Shown here one piece after another: positions 53,122 through 62,554 of a stretch of 64,000 nucleotides of DNA; the first letter of the stretch is position 1; every line of letters starts with the position of its first letter. The stretch is taken from positions 806,001 to 870,000 of the forward strand of contig NZ_MSCJ01000001.1 of NCBI RefSeq assembly GCF_002954615.1. Reading direction: 5' to 3'. Source of the DNA: Photobacterium angustum. GTDB taxonomy: Bacteria > Pseudomonadota > Gammaproteobacteria > Enterobacterales > Vibrionaceae. Below the pieces are notes generated by a model. It did not search any database. It had not been told where the DNA came from and was given only the letters and a program-made list of their open reading frames with translations. A program made the translations under genes and the position numbers.

Positions 53122-53802
53122 ATGTCTAGCAAGATACAACAAGAGCGTGGATTGCTATTGTTGTCAACAATATCATCATTTTCATTTGCGGTAATAGGGA
53201 TTGTTTTAGGGTCTATTGTTGGCTCGTTAGTAATTGTGTTTGATGGTGCCTATTCACTGGTCAGCCTAGCGTTAACAATGCTATCACTGGGCGCAGCGCA
53301 TTATATTCATAAGCCTGAAGTGGATAAGACAACCCCTCAATTTGCGATGATTGAACCTGCTGTTATTGCGATTAAAGGTTCTGTTATTGCCGTTATGTGT
53401 TTATGGTCTTTTTATTCAGCCGTTGAAGCAATTTTATCGGGTGGTCGTGATATCAATGCGGGCGTTGCTCTTGCATTTGGTATGGTAAGTGTTACCGGTT
53501 GTTATGCGACTTATCGGTACATTAAGTTGAAGAGCGAAAATATTGAATCAGCGTTAGCCGATGCTGAAGCAAAACAGTGGATTATGGATACGGTGATCAG
53601 TGTGGCTGTGCTAGCTGGTTTCTTTATCGCTAAATTATTAATGATGACGCAATATGCTGGGTATGCAGTGTATGCCGATCCAACAATGGTTGTATTAGCG
53701 TCGGTTTATTTCATTATTGTTCCTGTAAAAATGGTATGGCTTTCTGTACACGAACTATTAGAAATTCATGGTCAGCCAATGGCACATGTAATGAGTAAAT
53801 AA
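53122..53802 (+). CDS. CDF-like membrane protein lacking the canonical metal site
   Basis: A 226-residue protein with five or six membrane segments in the cation diffusion facilitator pattern, without the usual C-terminal metal-sensing domain. In FieF the metal-site helix 2 reads DSLVD; here the aligned word is YSLVS in FDGAYSLVSLA, so both Asp are missing. In helix 5 the motif is ADAEAKQWIMDTV, keeping one Asp and losing its His/Asp partner. So it is a CDF homologue that may not carry divalent metals. GAGG five bases before the ATG at 53122 decides the start. It is divergent from a LysR gene and followed by a good terminator. Confidence 0.8.
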   Translation: MSSKIQQERGLLLLSTISSFSFAVIGIVLGSIVGSLVIVFDGAYSLVSLALTMLSLGAAHYIHKPEVDKTTPQFAMIEPAVIAIKGSVIAVMCLWSFYSAVEAILSGGRDINAGVALAFGMVSVTGCYATYRYIKLKSENIESALADAEAKQWIMDTVISVAVLAGFFIAKLLMMTQYAGYAVYADPTMVVLASVYFIIVPVKMVWLSVHELLEIHGQPMAHVMSK

Positions 53803-53816
53803 AGAGAGTAAACGAG

Positions 53817-53854
53817 ATAAGGCCAGCTTTATTGTTTGATAGAGCTGGCCTTAT
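53817..53854. terminator. terminator after the CDF-like gene, shared with the NYN gene
   Basis: AAGGCCAGCT pairs with AGCTGGCCTT (flanked by ATA/TAT) around a 14-base loop between convergent genes. Confidence 0.8.
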
Positions 53855-53873
53855 TTATTATGGAATACAACGA

Positions 53874-54353
53874 CTAACGTCCAAGTAAAAGGGTATCTTC
53901 AATTTCGCGGTAATGTGTTGCGGTATTGATAAGTGATGTTGCCGTTAAGCCCGGTACGCCATACACTTCTACCTTGGTATTATATTTAGTCTGTACTTTA
54001 TCGACTAACAAATCAAAGTCACCATCGCCTGATAGTAAAATAATACGATCAGCATCTTGTGCATGCTCGATAACATCTAGCGTAATACCCACATCCCAAT
54101 CTCCTTTAGCAGAGCCATCACTGCGTTGGATAAATGGTTTTAGTTTTACTTCAAAGCCAATCGCTCGCAGAATATTTTGAAATTGTCTTTGCTTTTCATC
54201 TCCTTTGTGGATGGCATAAGCGTAAGCTGCGATGATTTCTCTATCTTGTGAAACTTCCGCCCAAAAAGCATTGTAGTCGAAGTTAGCGCGATACTTTTCT
54301 TTTACGGTATAGTAGATGTTTTGTACATCAACAAAGATTGCAACTTTTTCCAC
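53874..54353 (-). CDS. NYN-domain (LabA/DUF88-type) protein
   Basis: A 160-residue protein with the PIN-like NYN ribonuclease fold. KVAIFVDVQNIYYTV at the start, KGDWDVGITLDV in the middle, and LLSGDGDFDLLVDKV hold the four acidic residues expected at a metal-dependent nuclease site. The frame opens at 54413, but a GTG at 54353 gives the standard (M)EKVAIFVDVQN start of the family and is taken here. RNA cleavage is likely, by fold only. Convergent with the CDF-like gene. Confidence 0.85.
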   Translation of the reverse strand: MEKVAIFVDVQNIYYTVKEKYRANFDYNAFWAEVSQDREIIAAYAYAIHKGDEKQRQFQNILRAIGFEVKLKPFIQRSDGSAKGDWDVGITLDVIEHAQDADRIILLSGDGDFDLLVDKVQTKYNTKVEVYGVPGLTATSLINTATHYREIEDTLLLGR

Positions 54354-54574
54354 GAGAATTCCAAATTGGTTGAATTTAAAAGCTATGTTGAAGAAATGGC
54401 GGGGATAATTCAACTGTTATTGAACAATGTGCTGTTATTGTTGTTTTTTTATTCAAAGAAACACGACGAGTCGTTACAAGCAACAAATCGCGATAGAATA
54501 TGGAGTAAAATTAGAAAACTGTGGTCTTAATAAAAAGGCAATCACTCGCCTAGATGATTTCAAGAGATAAAGTG

Positions 54575-55318
54575 ATGAACAAGTTATTGATCGGCACACT
54601 GCTATTAAGTTCAAGCTCTGTATTTGCACAAAGTTGCCCTGTAGATGTGCCAAATCCTATTCACATTGATAAGGGTAATATTTCTGTTTATGAGCAAGGT
54701 AAACCTAAGTTATTGATTGATAATAATAACAACGTTTATATTAATGGTGAAAAAGTTGATTTAACGGCAATGCAGCAAAAAGCAGTTGAGGCCTATAGCC
54801 AGAATGTTCAGACTTACCTACCGCAGATGGCGCAACTAGCACAAGAAGGTGTTGGGATGGCAACAGATGTATTGGGTGAAGTTGCCAATAGTTTTGATTC
54901 ACAAGATGCTTTTAAAAACGTTGAAACGTTAATTGCTCAGTTTGGTCAGCAAGCTCATGAGAAATTTTATAATCAGCAAGGGGAGTTTGTTATGCCTGCT
55001 GATGTGTTTTCTAATATGGATACTAATTGGAAAACCGAGTTTGAATCGGCAATGCAACAAGTCAGTGTTCAATCGATAGCGAGCTTATTTGCGGCGCTTT
55101 CTGATGAAATGAAAAATGGTGATGTAGATTTTACGCAGCTTCAATCAAAATTTGCTGAATTAAAAACACGGTTAAGTGAACAAATGACCCAACGTAGTCA
55201 GCAAATGAAAGTAAAAGCAGATAGTTTATGTGGTTCTATTGAAGGTCTAGCTGAACAAGAGAAGCAACTTCAACAGGTGATACCGCAATTGAAAGGTATT
55301 CCAATGTTTGAGATTTAA
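54575..55318 (+). CDS. yggN: YggN-family (DUF2884) exported protein
   Basis: A 247-residue exported protein. A signal peptide (LLIGTLLLSSSSVFA) is cleaved near residue 18, followed by SCPVDVPNPIHIDKGNISVY, LLIDNNNNVYINGEKVDLT and a long helical region, ending in LCGSIEGLAEQEKQL, all as in YggN. Two Cys (mature N-terminus and near 220) could pair in the periplasm. I take the ATG at 54575 over one seven codons upstream because it leaves a normal signal peptide. Function unknown. Confidence 0.85.
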   Translation: MNKLLIGTLLLSSSSVFAQSCPVDVPNPIHIDKGNISVYEQGKPKLLIDNNNNVYINGEKVDLTAMQQKAVEAYSQNVQTYLPQMAQLAQEGVGMATDVLGEVANSFDSQDAFKNVETLIAQFGQQAHEKFYNQQGEFVMPADVFSNMDTNWKTEFESAMQQVSVQSIASLFAALSDEMKNGDVDFTQLQSKFAELKTRLSEQMTQRSQQMKVKADSLCGSIEGLAEQEKQLQQVIPQLKGIPMFEI

Positions 55319-55494
55319 TTCTCTCTTTTATTCACTGAAATAGCGCAGTTGTGCGCTATTTTTGTTTGAGCGTTTTTTGTCCTAAATATGAACTATGTGT
55401 TAAGCTAAAAAGAGGAAATAAGTAATAAGATCGTGTATTTAAAGGAAGATTTTTACATCATTAAAGAACGCACTTTGACCAATAGGGGATAAAT

Positions 55495-55650
55495 ATGTTG
55501 AAGATTGCTGTGATAATTGGTCTGTTACTGTTTGCTTATTGGGTTATGCGCTATATGTCGCCTACAAATCAAAGAAAGGTTGTTGTGGGTCTATTTTCCA
55601 TATTAGGTAGTGCTGCAATTATCTTTATGGGGTTTGAATTGTTTCGCTAG
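55495..55650 (+). CDS. small membrane protein, 51 residues
   Basis: A 51-residue frame with AGGGGAT, a strong ribosome site, six bases before the ATG. It encodes two hydrophobic segments, KIAVIIGLLLFAYWVMRYM near 3-21 and VVVGLFSILGSAAIIFMGF near 30-48, joined by a basic loop (SPTNQRK), so a hairpin in the inner membrane. The family is not recognised. It is convergent with pldA. A long inverted repeat ATGACGCTTA/TAAGCGTCAT (55658-55698, 21-base loop) lies directly after its stop and may end both genes. Function unknown. Confidence 0.65.
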   Translation: MLKIAVIIGLLLFAYWVMRYMSPTNQRKVVVGLFSILGSAAIIFMGFELFR

Positions 55651-55712
55651 AACAAGCATGACGCTTATATTTACTTAAATAAAAGCACTAAGCGTCATGA
55701 TAAGTTCAATGA

Positions 55713-56741
55713 TTACAGAATATCAGTTAGAGCAATACCCACACCAATACGTTGCTGCTTGTGGTTATAATCAATCAGATTTACGCCGTAACCTGTTGAA
55801 TATTTAGTATAGCCGCGCAGTTTACCCCAGAGTGGGAAAGTTAAACCAACTTCACCATAGCCTTTATGAGAGGCAAAGTTTTCACGTCCAATAAAGCTAA
55901 ATTCATAGTCATCCCATTTGTAAACCACACCGACTTGGTAATGCCCCATGTAATGTTCGATGTCAGGATTATCATCACCAGATGGAGAGAGAGGTTCTTT
56001 TTTCTTGTCTTCAGGTATACGCCACCATGGTCTAAATGAGAATGCTAAATTCCCTTTTTCAAAGATGAAGTCGGTATATACACGGTTCCAACTACGAGAT
56101 AACCCTTGAGTTCGCCCATTTGATTGATGTTCGATACCTATTGATGCCCATGTATTACCACCGAGAGGTTTCCATGGTGTAGGTGCGAAGTAAAACATTT
56201 CAGGGCGATAGTTGGTTTCTCTAAATGGGCGTGAAATGTCACTAGCGTATACCTGCCAGTAAGAATTTAATGTGAACGCAAGAAATACGCCATCGCCATC
56301 AATGAATAAATCATCGTAGTTTAATGGTGTTTTAAAACTTATCTGGAATTCAGCTTCAGCATTCTTTAAGTGATTATCCCATTCTGTTCCATTATAAGCA
56401 TCGCGATTAATGCTGTCAGTTAGGGTAACAGGAAGGAAGTAGTTCATTCGGTGAGGTGTAATAACAAACGGATCAAACGTAGTTTCACGTTCACGTTGTA
56501 AACGCTGTGAGATCATAGGTTCGTTACTGATTTTTTTAGCCTCAGCTATTAATTTTTCACAACGACTACGGATTTGGCTAAGTTTTAAATCACCACTTTG
56601 ACTTTTTACTGCATCGAATAAACATGCCTCATAGTCGTCATTAGGTGTAGCTGTCGCAACATTAGGGGCTGCAAACATCGCTAATAAACAGAAGTTATAT
56701 ACTGGTTTCACAAGTAATTGACGTCCCTGATATAAGTGCAC
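55713..56741 (-). CDS. pldA: outer membrane phospholipase A
   Basis: A 342-residue outer membrane phospholipase of the PldA family, which cuts misplaced phospholipids in the outer leaflet. A signal peptide (about 1-30, after NVATA) precedes a 12-strand barrel. The catalytic words IEHQSNGRT (His-Gln-Ser; E. coli HDSNGRS) and SRSWNRVYTDF are in place. Typical aromatic barrel-strand words FRPWWRIPE and GHYQVGVVYKWDDYEF follow. It starts at a GTG, with no strong ribosome site. Length slightly exceeds E. coli PldA (289) because of an N-terminal helical part. Calcium-dependent dimer activity is known for the family. Confidence 0.93.
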   Translation of the reverse strand: MHLYQGRQLLVKPVYNFCLLAMFAAPNVATATPNDDYEACLFDAVKSQSGDLKLSQIRSRCEKLIAEAKKISNEPMISQRLQRERETTFDPFVITPHRMNYFLPVTLTDSINRDAYNGTEWDNHLKNAEAEFQISFKTPLNYDDLFIDGDGVFLAFTLNSYWQVYASDISRPFRETNYRPEMFYFAPTPWKPLGGNTWASIGIEHQSNGRTQGLSRSWNRVYTDFIFEKGNLAFSFRPWWRIPEDKKKEPLSPSGDDNPDIEHYMGHYQVGVVYKWDDYEFSFIGRENFASHKGYGEVGLTFPLWGKLRGYTKYSTGYGVNLIDYNHKQQRIGVGIALTDIL

Positions 56742-56836
56742 GCAAGTTACATAATAGTTAGCGAGCTGATTTGAACAGTTTGTTTTGTATTAATAACTAT
56801 CTATTATACATGCCAAATGTCAATATTTGGTTAAAT

Positions 56837-56865
56837 AAAACGCCACATAGAAGTGGCGTTTTTTG
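56837..56865 (-). terminator. terminator after ygiQ
   Basis: AAAACGCCAC pairs with GTGGCGTTTT around a short loop; T-runs on both strands. It lies just beyond the ygiQ stop and upstream of pldA. Confidence 0.88.
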
Positions 56866-56887
56866 TAACGGGCTATGTTAATTAATA

Positions 56888-59254
56888 TTAAGCGCCAGCT
56901 CGACTGCGTGTCGGTTTATTTGGTCGACCCGCTTTTCCGTTGCGATTTGTATGGCCTGCAGGTTTGCCATTGCGGGCACCTGCATTATTGCCATTATGAG
57001 GACGCTTATTGCCGTTTGTCTCACTTCGGTTGCCAGTCCCAGTAGGTTTACCATTAGCCGTAGGTCTTCCATTGGCTGAAGGTTTACCTTTTACTGTTGG
57101 CTTTCCGTTACGTGTTGTTGGGCTGCGCTTTCCGTCTTTACGGATATCTGGTTGATTTGGATGCTTAGTCGCAAATCGCTTAGAGCCATGACGACCTGAG
57201 CCACGACGCTCTGCTGGGGTAAGCTCTGCTTCAGTTCCTGGTGGTGGAACTAAACAGCTTGAACGATTACCGATTAAGTGCTTTTTACCCATCGAAATTA
57301 GCGCATCACGGATCAATGCCCAGTTAGCTGGATCATGGTAACGTAATAGCGCTTTGTGTAAGCGACGTTGACGTTCACCTTTGGCAACAGATAAATCTTC
57401 GCGGCCTTTATATTTCACTTTTTTCAGTGGGTTTGTTTCAGAGTGATACATTGCCGTTGCATTACACATTGGTGACGGATAGAAGTTCTGAACCTGATCA
57501 CACTGGTAATCATTTTGCTTTAACCATAATGCAAGGTTAAGCATGTCTTCATCTGTGGAACCTGGGTGTGCTGAAATAAAGTAAGGGATCAGGTATTGCT
57601 TCTTGCCTGCTTCCTGACTGTATTGTTCAAACATTTCTTTAAAGCGATCAAAGGTACCCATGCCTGGCTTCATCATCAGATCAAGGGTGCCTTTTTCGGT
57701 ATGCTCAGGGGCAATTTTTAGGTAGCCACCAACGTGGTGAGTCACAAGTTCTCGAACATACTCTGGTGATTCAACGGCTAAGTCATAACGCACGCCTGAC
57801 GCAATCATAATCTTCTTAATGCCTTTTAGATTACGTGCTTCACGATACAGATCGATAGTGTGTTTATGGTCAGTATTCAGCTTTTCACAGATTTTAGGGA
57901 AGATACATGATGGACGACGACAGTTGGCTTCTGCACGTTCATCAGAACAACCTAAACGATACATGTTTGCTGTTGGGCCACCCAGATCAGAAATAGTACC
58001 TGTAAAGCCCGGCACTTTTTCTTGAATATCTTTAATTTCGTTCAAAATAGATTCTTTTGAACGGTTTTGGATGATTCGACCTTCGTGCTCTGTGATTGAA
58101 CAGAAAGAACAACCGCCAAAACAACCACGCATGATATTAACCGAGGTTTTGATCATGTCATAAGCTGGGATCTTTGCTTTGCCGTAGCTAGGGTGTGGTA
58201 CACGAGCAAACGGTAAGCCGAAAACAAAGTCCATTTCTTCCGTTGAGAGTGGGATCGGCGCACGGTTTACCCAAAGCTCACGATCAGCGTGTTTTTGAAT
58301 TAGAGCACGACCAGAGTAGGGGTTGGTTTCTAAATGCATCACACGACTAGCGTGGGCATAAAGAATACGGTCATTGGCTAATTTTTCATATGACGGTAAA
58401 CGAACAACCGTTGTTTTTGCATCGTGACGTGAAGGCTGTACACGTACTACTTTGGCTTCGTTTTTTTGTTCTTGTTTATTAGTGTCACAGTTTTCTTCGG
58501 TCGCGTATGGGTTTGGCATTACCATTGCGCGGCCGGGTTTTTCAATACGTGAAGAGTCAATTTCTTTATATTCTTCAGGAACTTCTTTCACCATTACCGC
58601 AGTACCAGCGATACGCGTTAATGATTTAATATCTTCGCCATTGCCTAAACGGTGCGCGACTTCAACCAGTGCACGCTCAGCGTTACCAAACAATAAAATG
58701 TCGGCTTTTGCGTCCATTAATACTGAACGACGGACTTTGTCAGACCAGTAATCATAGTGAGCAAGACGGCGAAGACTCGCTTCAATACCACCTAAGACAA
58801 TAGGAACGTCTTTAAATGCTTCACGGCAGCGCTGAGAATATACGAGTACTGCGCGATCGGGACGTTTGCCCCCTTCATTGTTCGGGGTGTAAGCATCATC
58901 GTGACGAAGCTTACGATCGGCGGTATAGCGGTTGATCATCGAATCCATGTTACCGGCGGTAATACCAAAAAATAGATTTGGTTTACCCAGTTTCATGAAC
59001 TCATCTTTATTGTCCCATTTAGGTTGGGAAATAATACCAACACGGAAACCTTGGGCTTCCAATAGGCGACCAATGACTGCCATACCAAAGCTAGGGTGGT
59101 CAACATAGGCATCACCAGTAACAATAATAATGTCACAGCTATCCCAACCCAAAGCATCCATTTCTTTACGAGATGTTGGTAAAAATGGCGCTGTGCCATA
59201 GCATTCAGCCCAATACTTAGGATAGCTATCAATAGGTGTTACTTTCGTGTGCAT
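56888..59254 (-). CDS. ygiQ: YgiQ-family radical SAM protein with a repetitive basic tail
   Basis: A 788-residue radical SAM protein. The start region [20 protein letters not shown] and the cluster motif [17 protein letters not shown] (CxxxCxxC, near 390) define YgiQ. It has an N-terminal B12-binding-like fold and a DUF3362-type C-terminal part ([16 protein letters not shown]). The last ~70 residues form a low-complexity tail of NGKP/NGRP-type repeats ([20 protein letters not shown]), strongly basic and rich in Asn, Gly and Lys, longer than the tails I know from E. coli. GAGG eight bases before the ATG at 59254 fixes the start. Substrate is not known. Confidence 0.92.
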   Translation of the reverse strand: MHTKVTPIDSYPKYWAECYGTAPFLPTSRKEMDALGWDSCDIIIVTGDAYVDHPSFGMAVIGRLLEAQGFRVGIISQPKWDNKDEFMKLGKPNLFFGITAGNMDSMINRYTADRKLRHDDAYTPNNEGGKRPDRAVLVYSQRCREAFKDVPIVLGGIEASLRRLAHYDYWSDKVRRSVLMDAKADILLFGNAERALVEVAHRLGNGEDIKSLTRIAGTAVMVKEVPEEYKEIDSSRIEKPGRAMVMPNPYATEENCDTNKQEQKNEAKVVRVQPSRHDAKTTVVRLPSYEKLANDRILYAHASRVMHLETNPYSGRALIQKHADRELWVNRAPIPLSTEEMDFVFGLPFARVPHPSYGKAKIPAYDMIKTSVNIMRGCFGGCSFCSITEHEGRIIQNRSKESILNEIKDIQEKVPGFTGTISDLGGPTANMYRLGCSDERAEANCRRPSCIFPKICEKLNTDHKHTIDLYREARNLKGIKKIMIASGVRYDLAVESPEYVRELVTHHVGGYLKIAPEHTEKGTLDLMMKPGMGTFDRFKEMFEQYSQEAGKKQYLIPYFISAHPGSTDEDMLNLALWLKQNDYQCDQVQNFYPSPMCNATAMYHSETNPLKKVKYKGREDLSVAKGERQRRLHKALLRYHDPANWALIRDALISMGKKHLIGNRSSCLVPPPGTEAELTPAERRGSGRHGSKRFATKHPNQPDIRKDGKRSPTTRNGKPTVKGKPSANGRPTANGKPTGTGNRSETNGNKRPHNGNNAGARNGKPAGHTNRNGKAGRPNKPTRSRAGA

Positions 59255-59451
59255 GTTTTGACCTCTATATTTTGAGGCGGGAATTATAACGGTTAGCGGT
59301 ATCACTGACTAGCCCCTATAAAACCAGAGAATTTTTAAGGATAAATCATTACTGAAACATCATTTTTATAATAGCTAACTATGCTAAAAATATTTCATAT
59401 ACAGCGTTAAATTAGATGTATTAAAAGAACTGTGAATCATAAAACATAAAA

Positions 59452-59715
59452 ATGTTTACAATGGACGAAAAAAGAGAAGTGAGAAAATGGATGAAGAGTA
59501 ATGAGCAGGAGAATAAATCGCGACCGATATTAACAAGCTTTGCAGACAAGCATGCATATTGTGAGCAAGTAAAAATGGCTAACTTTACGCAAAGTATGCG
59601 GTTAGAAGGCTATGACATTAGTGTGCCTTCACAGATAAAAAATACTCGAGAGCGTAATGCATTGCGCCTGCAACTGATTAGGTATTATCAACAAGAGAAC
59701 ACTGAAAAGGTGTGA
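59452..59715 (+). CDS. ficA: YhfG/FicA-type antitoxin
   Basis: An 87-residue antitoxin for the downstream Fic enzyme. The word NFTQSMRLEGYDI matches E. coli YhfG NFQASRRLEGVEM and contains the class I inhibitory motif (S/T)xxxE(G/N): Ser48-MRL-Glu52-Gly53. The Glu blocks the gamma-phosphate position of ATP in the Fic pocket. It is longer than E. coli YhfG (55) through an N-terminal extension of about 25 residues; an internal Met could be the start. The stop codon overlaps the Fic start by four bases (GTGA), so translation is coupled. Confidence 0.9.
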   Translation: MFTMDEKREVRKWMKSNEQENKSRPILTSFADKHAYCEQVKMANFTQSMRLEGYDISVPSQIKNTRERNALRLQLIRYYQQENTEKV

Positions 59716-60308
59716 ATGTGGACGATAAGTACGGTACAGATCAAGATCCTTACACTTACGAAAATTCTGATGTATTGATTAATAAGCTCAATATTAGAGA
59801 TGAAGCTTTATTTGATGAGGCAGAAACTCAGTTTAATATATTGGCGGCGATGGGGATTGAGTTTGACTCGCCACCTTATGATTTTGCGTATTTTTGTCAG
59901 TTACACAAATGGCTTTTTGATGATTTGTTTGAGTGGGCGGGCCATTGTCGTACGATTGATATATCAAAAGATGATACACGTTTTTGCCACGTGAGTCGTT
60001 TACCACAAGAAGCAACTCGTTTATTTAACCAACTTGAAGCTGAACGTTATCTGGTCGGGCTACCATTTGATGAGTTGATTGAGAGACTGGCACAATATTA
60101 TTGCGATATTAATGTATTACATCCTTTTCGAGAGGGAAATGGCCGGACACAGCGGATACTGTTTGAGCACATAGTAATTAATTGTGGCTATAACATAAAT
60201 TTTAGTGGTGTAACCGCAGAGCAGTGGCTTAACGCTAATATTCAAGGGGTCGTGTGCAATTATAAGCCGATGCAGGATTTGTTTAGACGCTGTGTGACAA
60301 CTCCTTAA
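59712..60308 (+). CDS. fic: Fic-domain protein adenylyltransferase toxin
   Basis: A 198-residue Fic protein. The active-site motif HPFREGNGRT lies at 137-146 with catalytic His137, complete against HPFx(D/E)GNGR. The flap region WAGHCRTIDISKDDTRF is also typical. No inhibitory Glu motif lies inside the protein, in agreement with class I, where the small antitoxin supplies it. It likely AMPylates a cellular target such as a topoisomerase when released from FicA; that target is known only for other Fic toxins. GTG start overlapping ficA by four bases. Confidence 0.93.
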   Translation: MNVDDKYGTDQDPYTYENSDVLINKLNIRDEALFDEAETQFNILAAMGIEFDSPPYDFAYFCQLHKWLFDDLFEWAGHCRTIDISKDDTRFCHVSRLPQEATRLFNQLEAERYLVGLPFDELIERLAQYYCDINVLHPFREGNGRTQRILFEHIVINCGYNINFSGVTAEQWLNANIQGVVCNYKPMQDLFRRCVTTP

Positions 60309-60394
60309 TGCGCTAGCAACTGTTGGAGTAAAACAGCAAGCTATAAACGCTGAGTGCATAACGTTTTATCGCTTGCCATTTCTAAGTTCGATAA

Positions 60395-61654
60395 TTAAAA
60401 GTTTTGTTTTTCAGCGATGGTTTGTTGCTCCATTGCTGTAAGTGGTTGCAAACTTCTAATATCTGATGAAGCAGGGCTTTGGTAAACCGCCAGACCAAAC
60501 TTAGGGATCATTGCAAAGACATGGTCAAAAATATCTGATTGCACATCTTCATAAAAAGCCCATCGCGTATCATTCACAAAAACATAAATCTGGATCGGTA
60601 ATCCGTTAGGGGTCGGCTCTAATTCACGTACGAGAAAAGTCATATCTTGGCGTATTTGAGGATGTTGTTTGAGATATACATCAAGATAACCACGAAATAT
60701 CGCAACGTTGGTTAAGCCAGTATTTGGTGGTAGATTTTGTTTTTTCTTTGTCAAAATCGCAGGCACAAAATCTATTGTTGCTAGCTGTGCTTCATCATTG
60801 CTGTCGATAAACTTGATCGTATCAATATCGATTAGTACAGAGCGTTTAATGCGACGACCACCAGATTCTTGCATTTGACGCCAGTTAATAAAGGAATCTT
60901 GAACCAGCGCATAAGCGGGAATATTGGTTACGGTGTTATCCCAGTTTTTAACTTTTACCGTGGTTAATGAGACCTCTTCAATACTGCCATTAGCACCATA
61001 TTTATCCATTTGGATCCAGTCACCTACTTTTACCATTTGGTTTGCAGATAATTGGATACCAGCAACAAAGCCTAAGATAGTATCGCGGAAGACTAATAAC
61101 ACTAAACCTGTCGCAACACCTAAGCCACTTAAGAAATAAACGGGAGAGCGATTGGCGAGTACTGAAATAGCAATGATAAAACCAATTAAAAAGATGATTA
61201 ACTTAAATAATTGAACAAAACTTTTTATTGGTAGATCACGGCTCATTAATTTGATATCGGCAATATCATTACTGGCATCTAAAAAAGCATAACTACTTCG
61301 AATAAGAGCCAAAATAAGCCATAAACTTAGAAGACGGTCTATTAATCCACTAAGAATAATATGTTGATCAAGTACTAGTGGGATGAGTAAGTTAAGCACA
61401 ACGGCAGGAATGATCAGTGATAGTTTTTCAAATACCGCATGTTTGACGATCACTGAACCCCATGAGGCTTTTGAACGTCTCAGCATCGCGTTGACAATTT
61501 TCAGTAATCCCCAGCGAACGATCACATAAGAGAAAAAAGCGACGCCAGTACACAATACTAAGAAAAAGACCGTTGATATATTGTCATGTGGTTCAATATT
61601 GACACCAATTTCGGATAAAATGTGGGCGATATCTACTCTAATTTCTTTGCTCAC
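60395..61654 (-). CDS. ybdG: YbdG-type mechanosensitive channel (MscS family)
   Basis: A 419-residue small-conductance mechanosensitive channel close to E. coli YbdG (415). Five predicted membrane segments fill the first ~190 residues; the pore-lining helix and beta domain contain LSGLGVATGLVLLVFRD, LGFVAGIQLSANQMVKVGDW, and LTTVKVKNWDNTVTNIP, then SGGRRIKRSVLIDI. The C-terminal domain has DMTFLVRELEPTPNGLPIQI. It releases solutes under hypo-osmotic shock. Upstream gene on the plus strand is the RNase H gene, divergent; downstream (60309-60394) I see nothing notable. Confidence 0.93.
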   Translation of the reverse strand: MSKEIRVDIAHILSEIGVNIEPHDNISTVFFLVLCTGVAFFSYVIVRWGLLKIVNAMLRRSKASWGSVIVKHAVFEKLSLIIPAVVLNLLIPLVLDQHIILSGLIDRLLSLWLILALIRSSYAFLDASNDIADIKLMSRDLPIKSFVQLFKLIIFLIGFIIAISVLANRSPVYFLSGLGVATGLVLLVFRDTILGFVAGIQLSANQMVKVGDWIQMDKYGANGSIEEVSLTTVKVKNWDNTVTNIPAYALVQDSFINWRQMQESGGRRIKRSVLIDIDTIKFIDSNDEAQLATIDFVPAILTKKKQNLPPNTGLTNVAIFRGYLDVYLKQHPQIRQDMTFLVRELEPTPNGLPIQIYVFVNDTRWAFYEDVQSDIFDHVFAMIPKFGLAVYQSPASSDIRSLQPLTAMEQQTIAEKQNF

Positions 61655-61773
61655 AGGCTCACTCCACTTGATAGCGTTTAAACAATAAATTATTACCGCA
61701 TCATACCTGAAAAAAATAGCTAATGACTGTTAGTATATAACTGAATACTCAATGATATGTGCTGGAGACTGGC

Positions 61774-62541
61774 GTGGCGAAAAAGTTTTATGTTGTATGG
61801 CAAGGACGAGAGCCGGGAATATATACCGATTGGACGAGTTGTAAACAGCAAGTTGACAAGTTCGCTGGGGCTAAATACAAGTCATTTCCTAGCCAAGAAG
61901 AAGCACAAGCCGCTTTTGGTGGTAAAGTTCCCACATATCGGGCATCCGCTGCTACAAAAAACACCTCGAAAACAGTCAAAACCAGTAAAGGCTCTTTGAC
62001 CGCAGAGCAAGTACAAGCTGTAAAAGCTGAGATTAAAATCTTCACGGATGGAGGTTGTGATCCTAATCCCGGTAAAGCAGGTTCAGGTTTAGCTCTGTAT
62101 CGCGAAAACCAATTAAGTGAATTGTGGTTTGGTTTATATAACCCGCAAGGCACCAATAATACCGCTGAGCTAAATGCGTTATATCAAGCCTTACTTCAAG
62201 CTGAAAAGTATATTGCTGGTGGAATAAGTGTCGCGATATTTTGTGATTCAAGATACTCAATTCAGTGTATTACTCAATGGGCAGTATCTTGGAAAAAGAA
62301 TGGTTGGAAAAAAGCAGGGGGAGAGATCAAAAACCTAGATCTGATCCAACCAATGTTTGAGCGCTATCAGACAATTAAAGATATGATCCAAATTTACCAT
62401 GTGAATGGACATGTAGGCATCGAAGGTAATGAATTGGCTGATAGGATGTCTATTCTCGCAGTAGATGAACGAGAGGTTGCGTTCTCACTGTATCAGCACC
62501 CTTTAGATATTAAAGCGATTTTAGCCCTACGAGCAGGCTAA
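61774..62541 (+). CDS. RNase H with N-terminal Caulimovirus VI-type domain
   Basis: A 255-residue ribonuclease H. Residues ~3-50 (KKFYVVWQGREPGIYTDWTS) are the Caulimo_VI/hybrid-binding domain found in eukaryote-like RNase HI, and ~88-245 the catalytic domain: IFTDGGCDPNPGKAGSG (Asp), NNTAELNALYQAL (Glu), FCDSRYSIQ (Asp) and NGHVGIEGNELADRM (His, Asp). It degrades the RNA of RNA-DNA hybrids. GGAG six bases before a GTG at 61774 fixes the start; a GTG five codons upstream is weaker. Its terminator lies inside the 3' end of the convergent gene. Confidence 0.9.
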   Translation: MAKKFYVVWQGREPGIYTDWTSCKQQVDKFAGAKYKSFPSQEEAQAAFGGKVPTYRASAATKNTSKTVKTSKGSLTAEQVQAVKAEIKIFTDGGCDPNPGKAGSGLALYRENQLSELWFGLYNPQGTNNTAELNALYQALLQAEKYIAGGISVAIFCDSRYSIQCITQWAVSWKKNGWKKAGGEIKNLDLIQPMFERYQTIKDMIQIYHVNGHVGIEGNELADRMSILAVDEREVAFSLYQHPLDIKAILALRAG

Positions 62542-62554
62542 AATCGGTGATGCA

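Noticed and set aside
55658..55698. Inverted repeat ATGACGCTTA/TAAGCGTCAT considered as a firm terminator
   Set aside because: The loop is 21 bases and no T-run follows on either strand; kept only as a remark under the small membrane protein.
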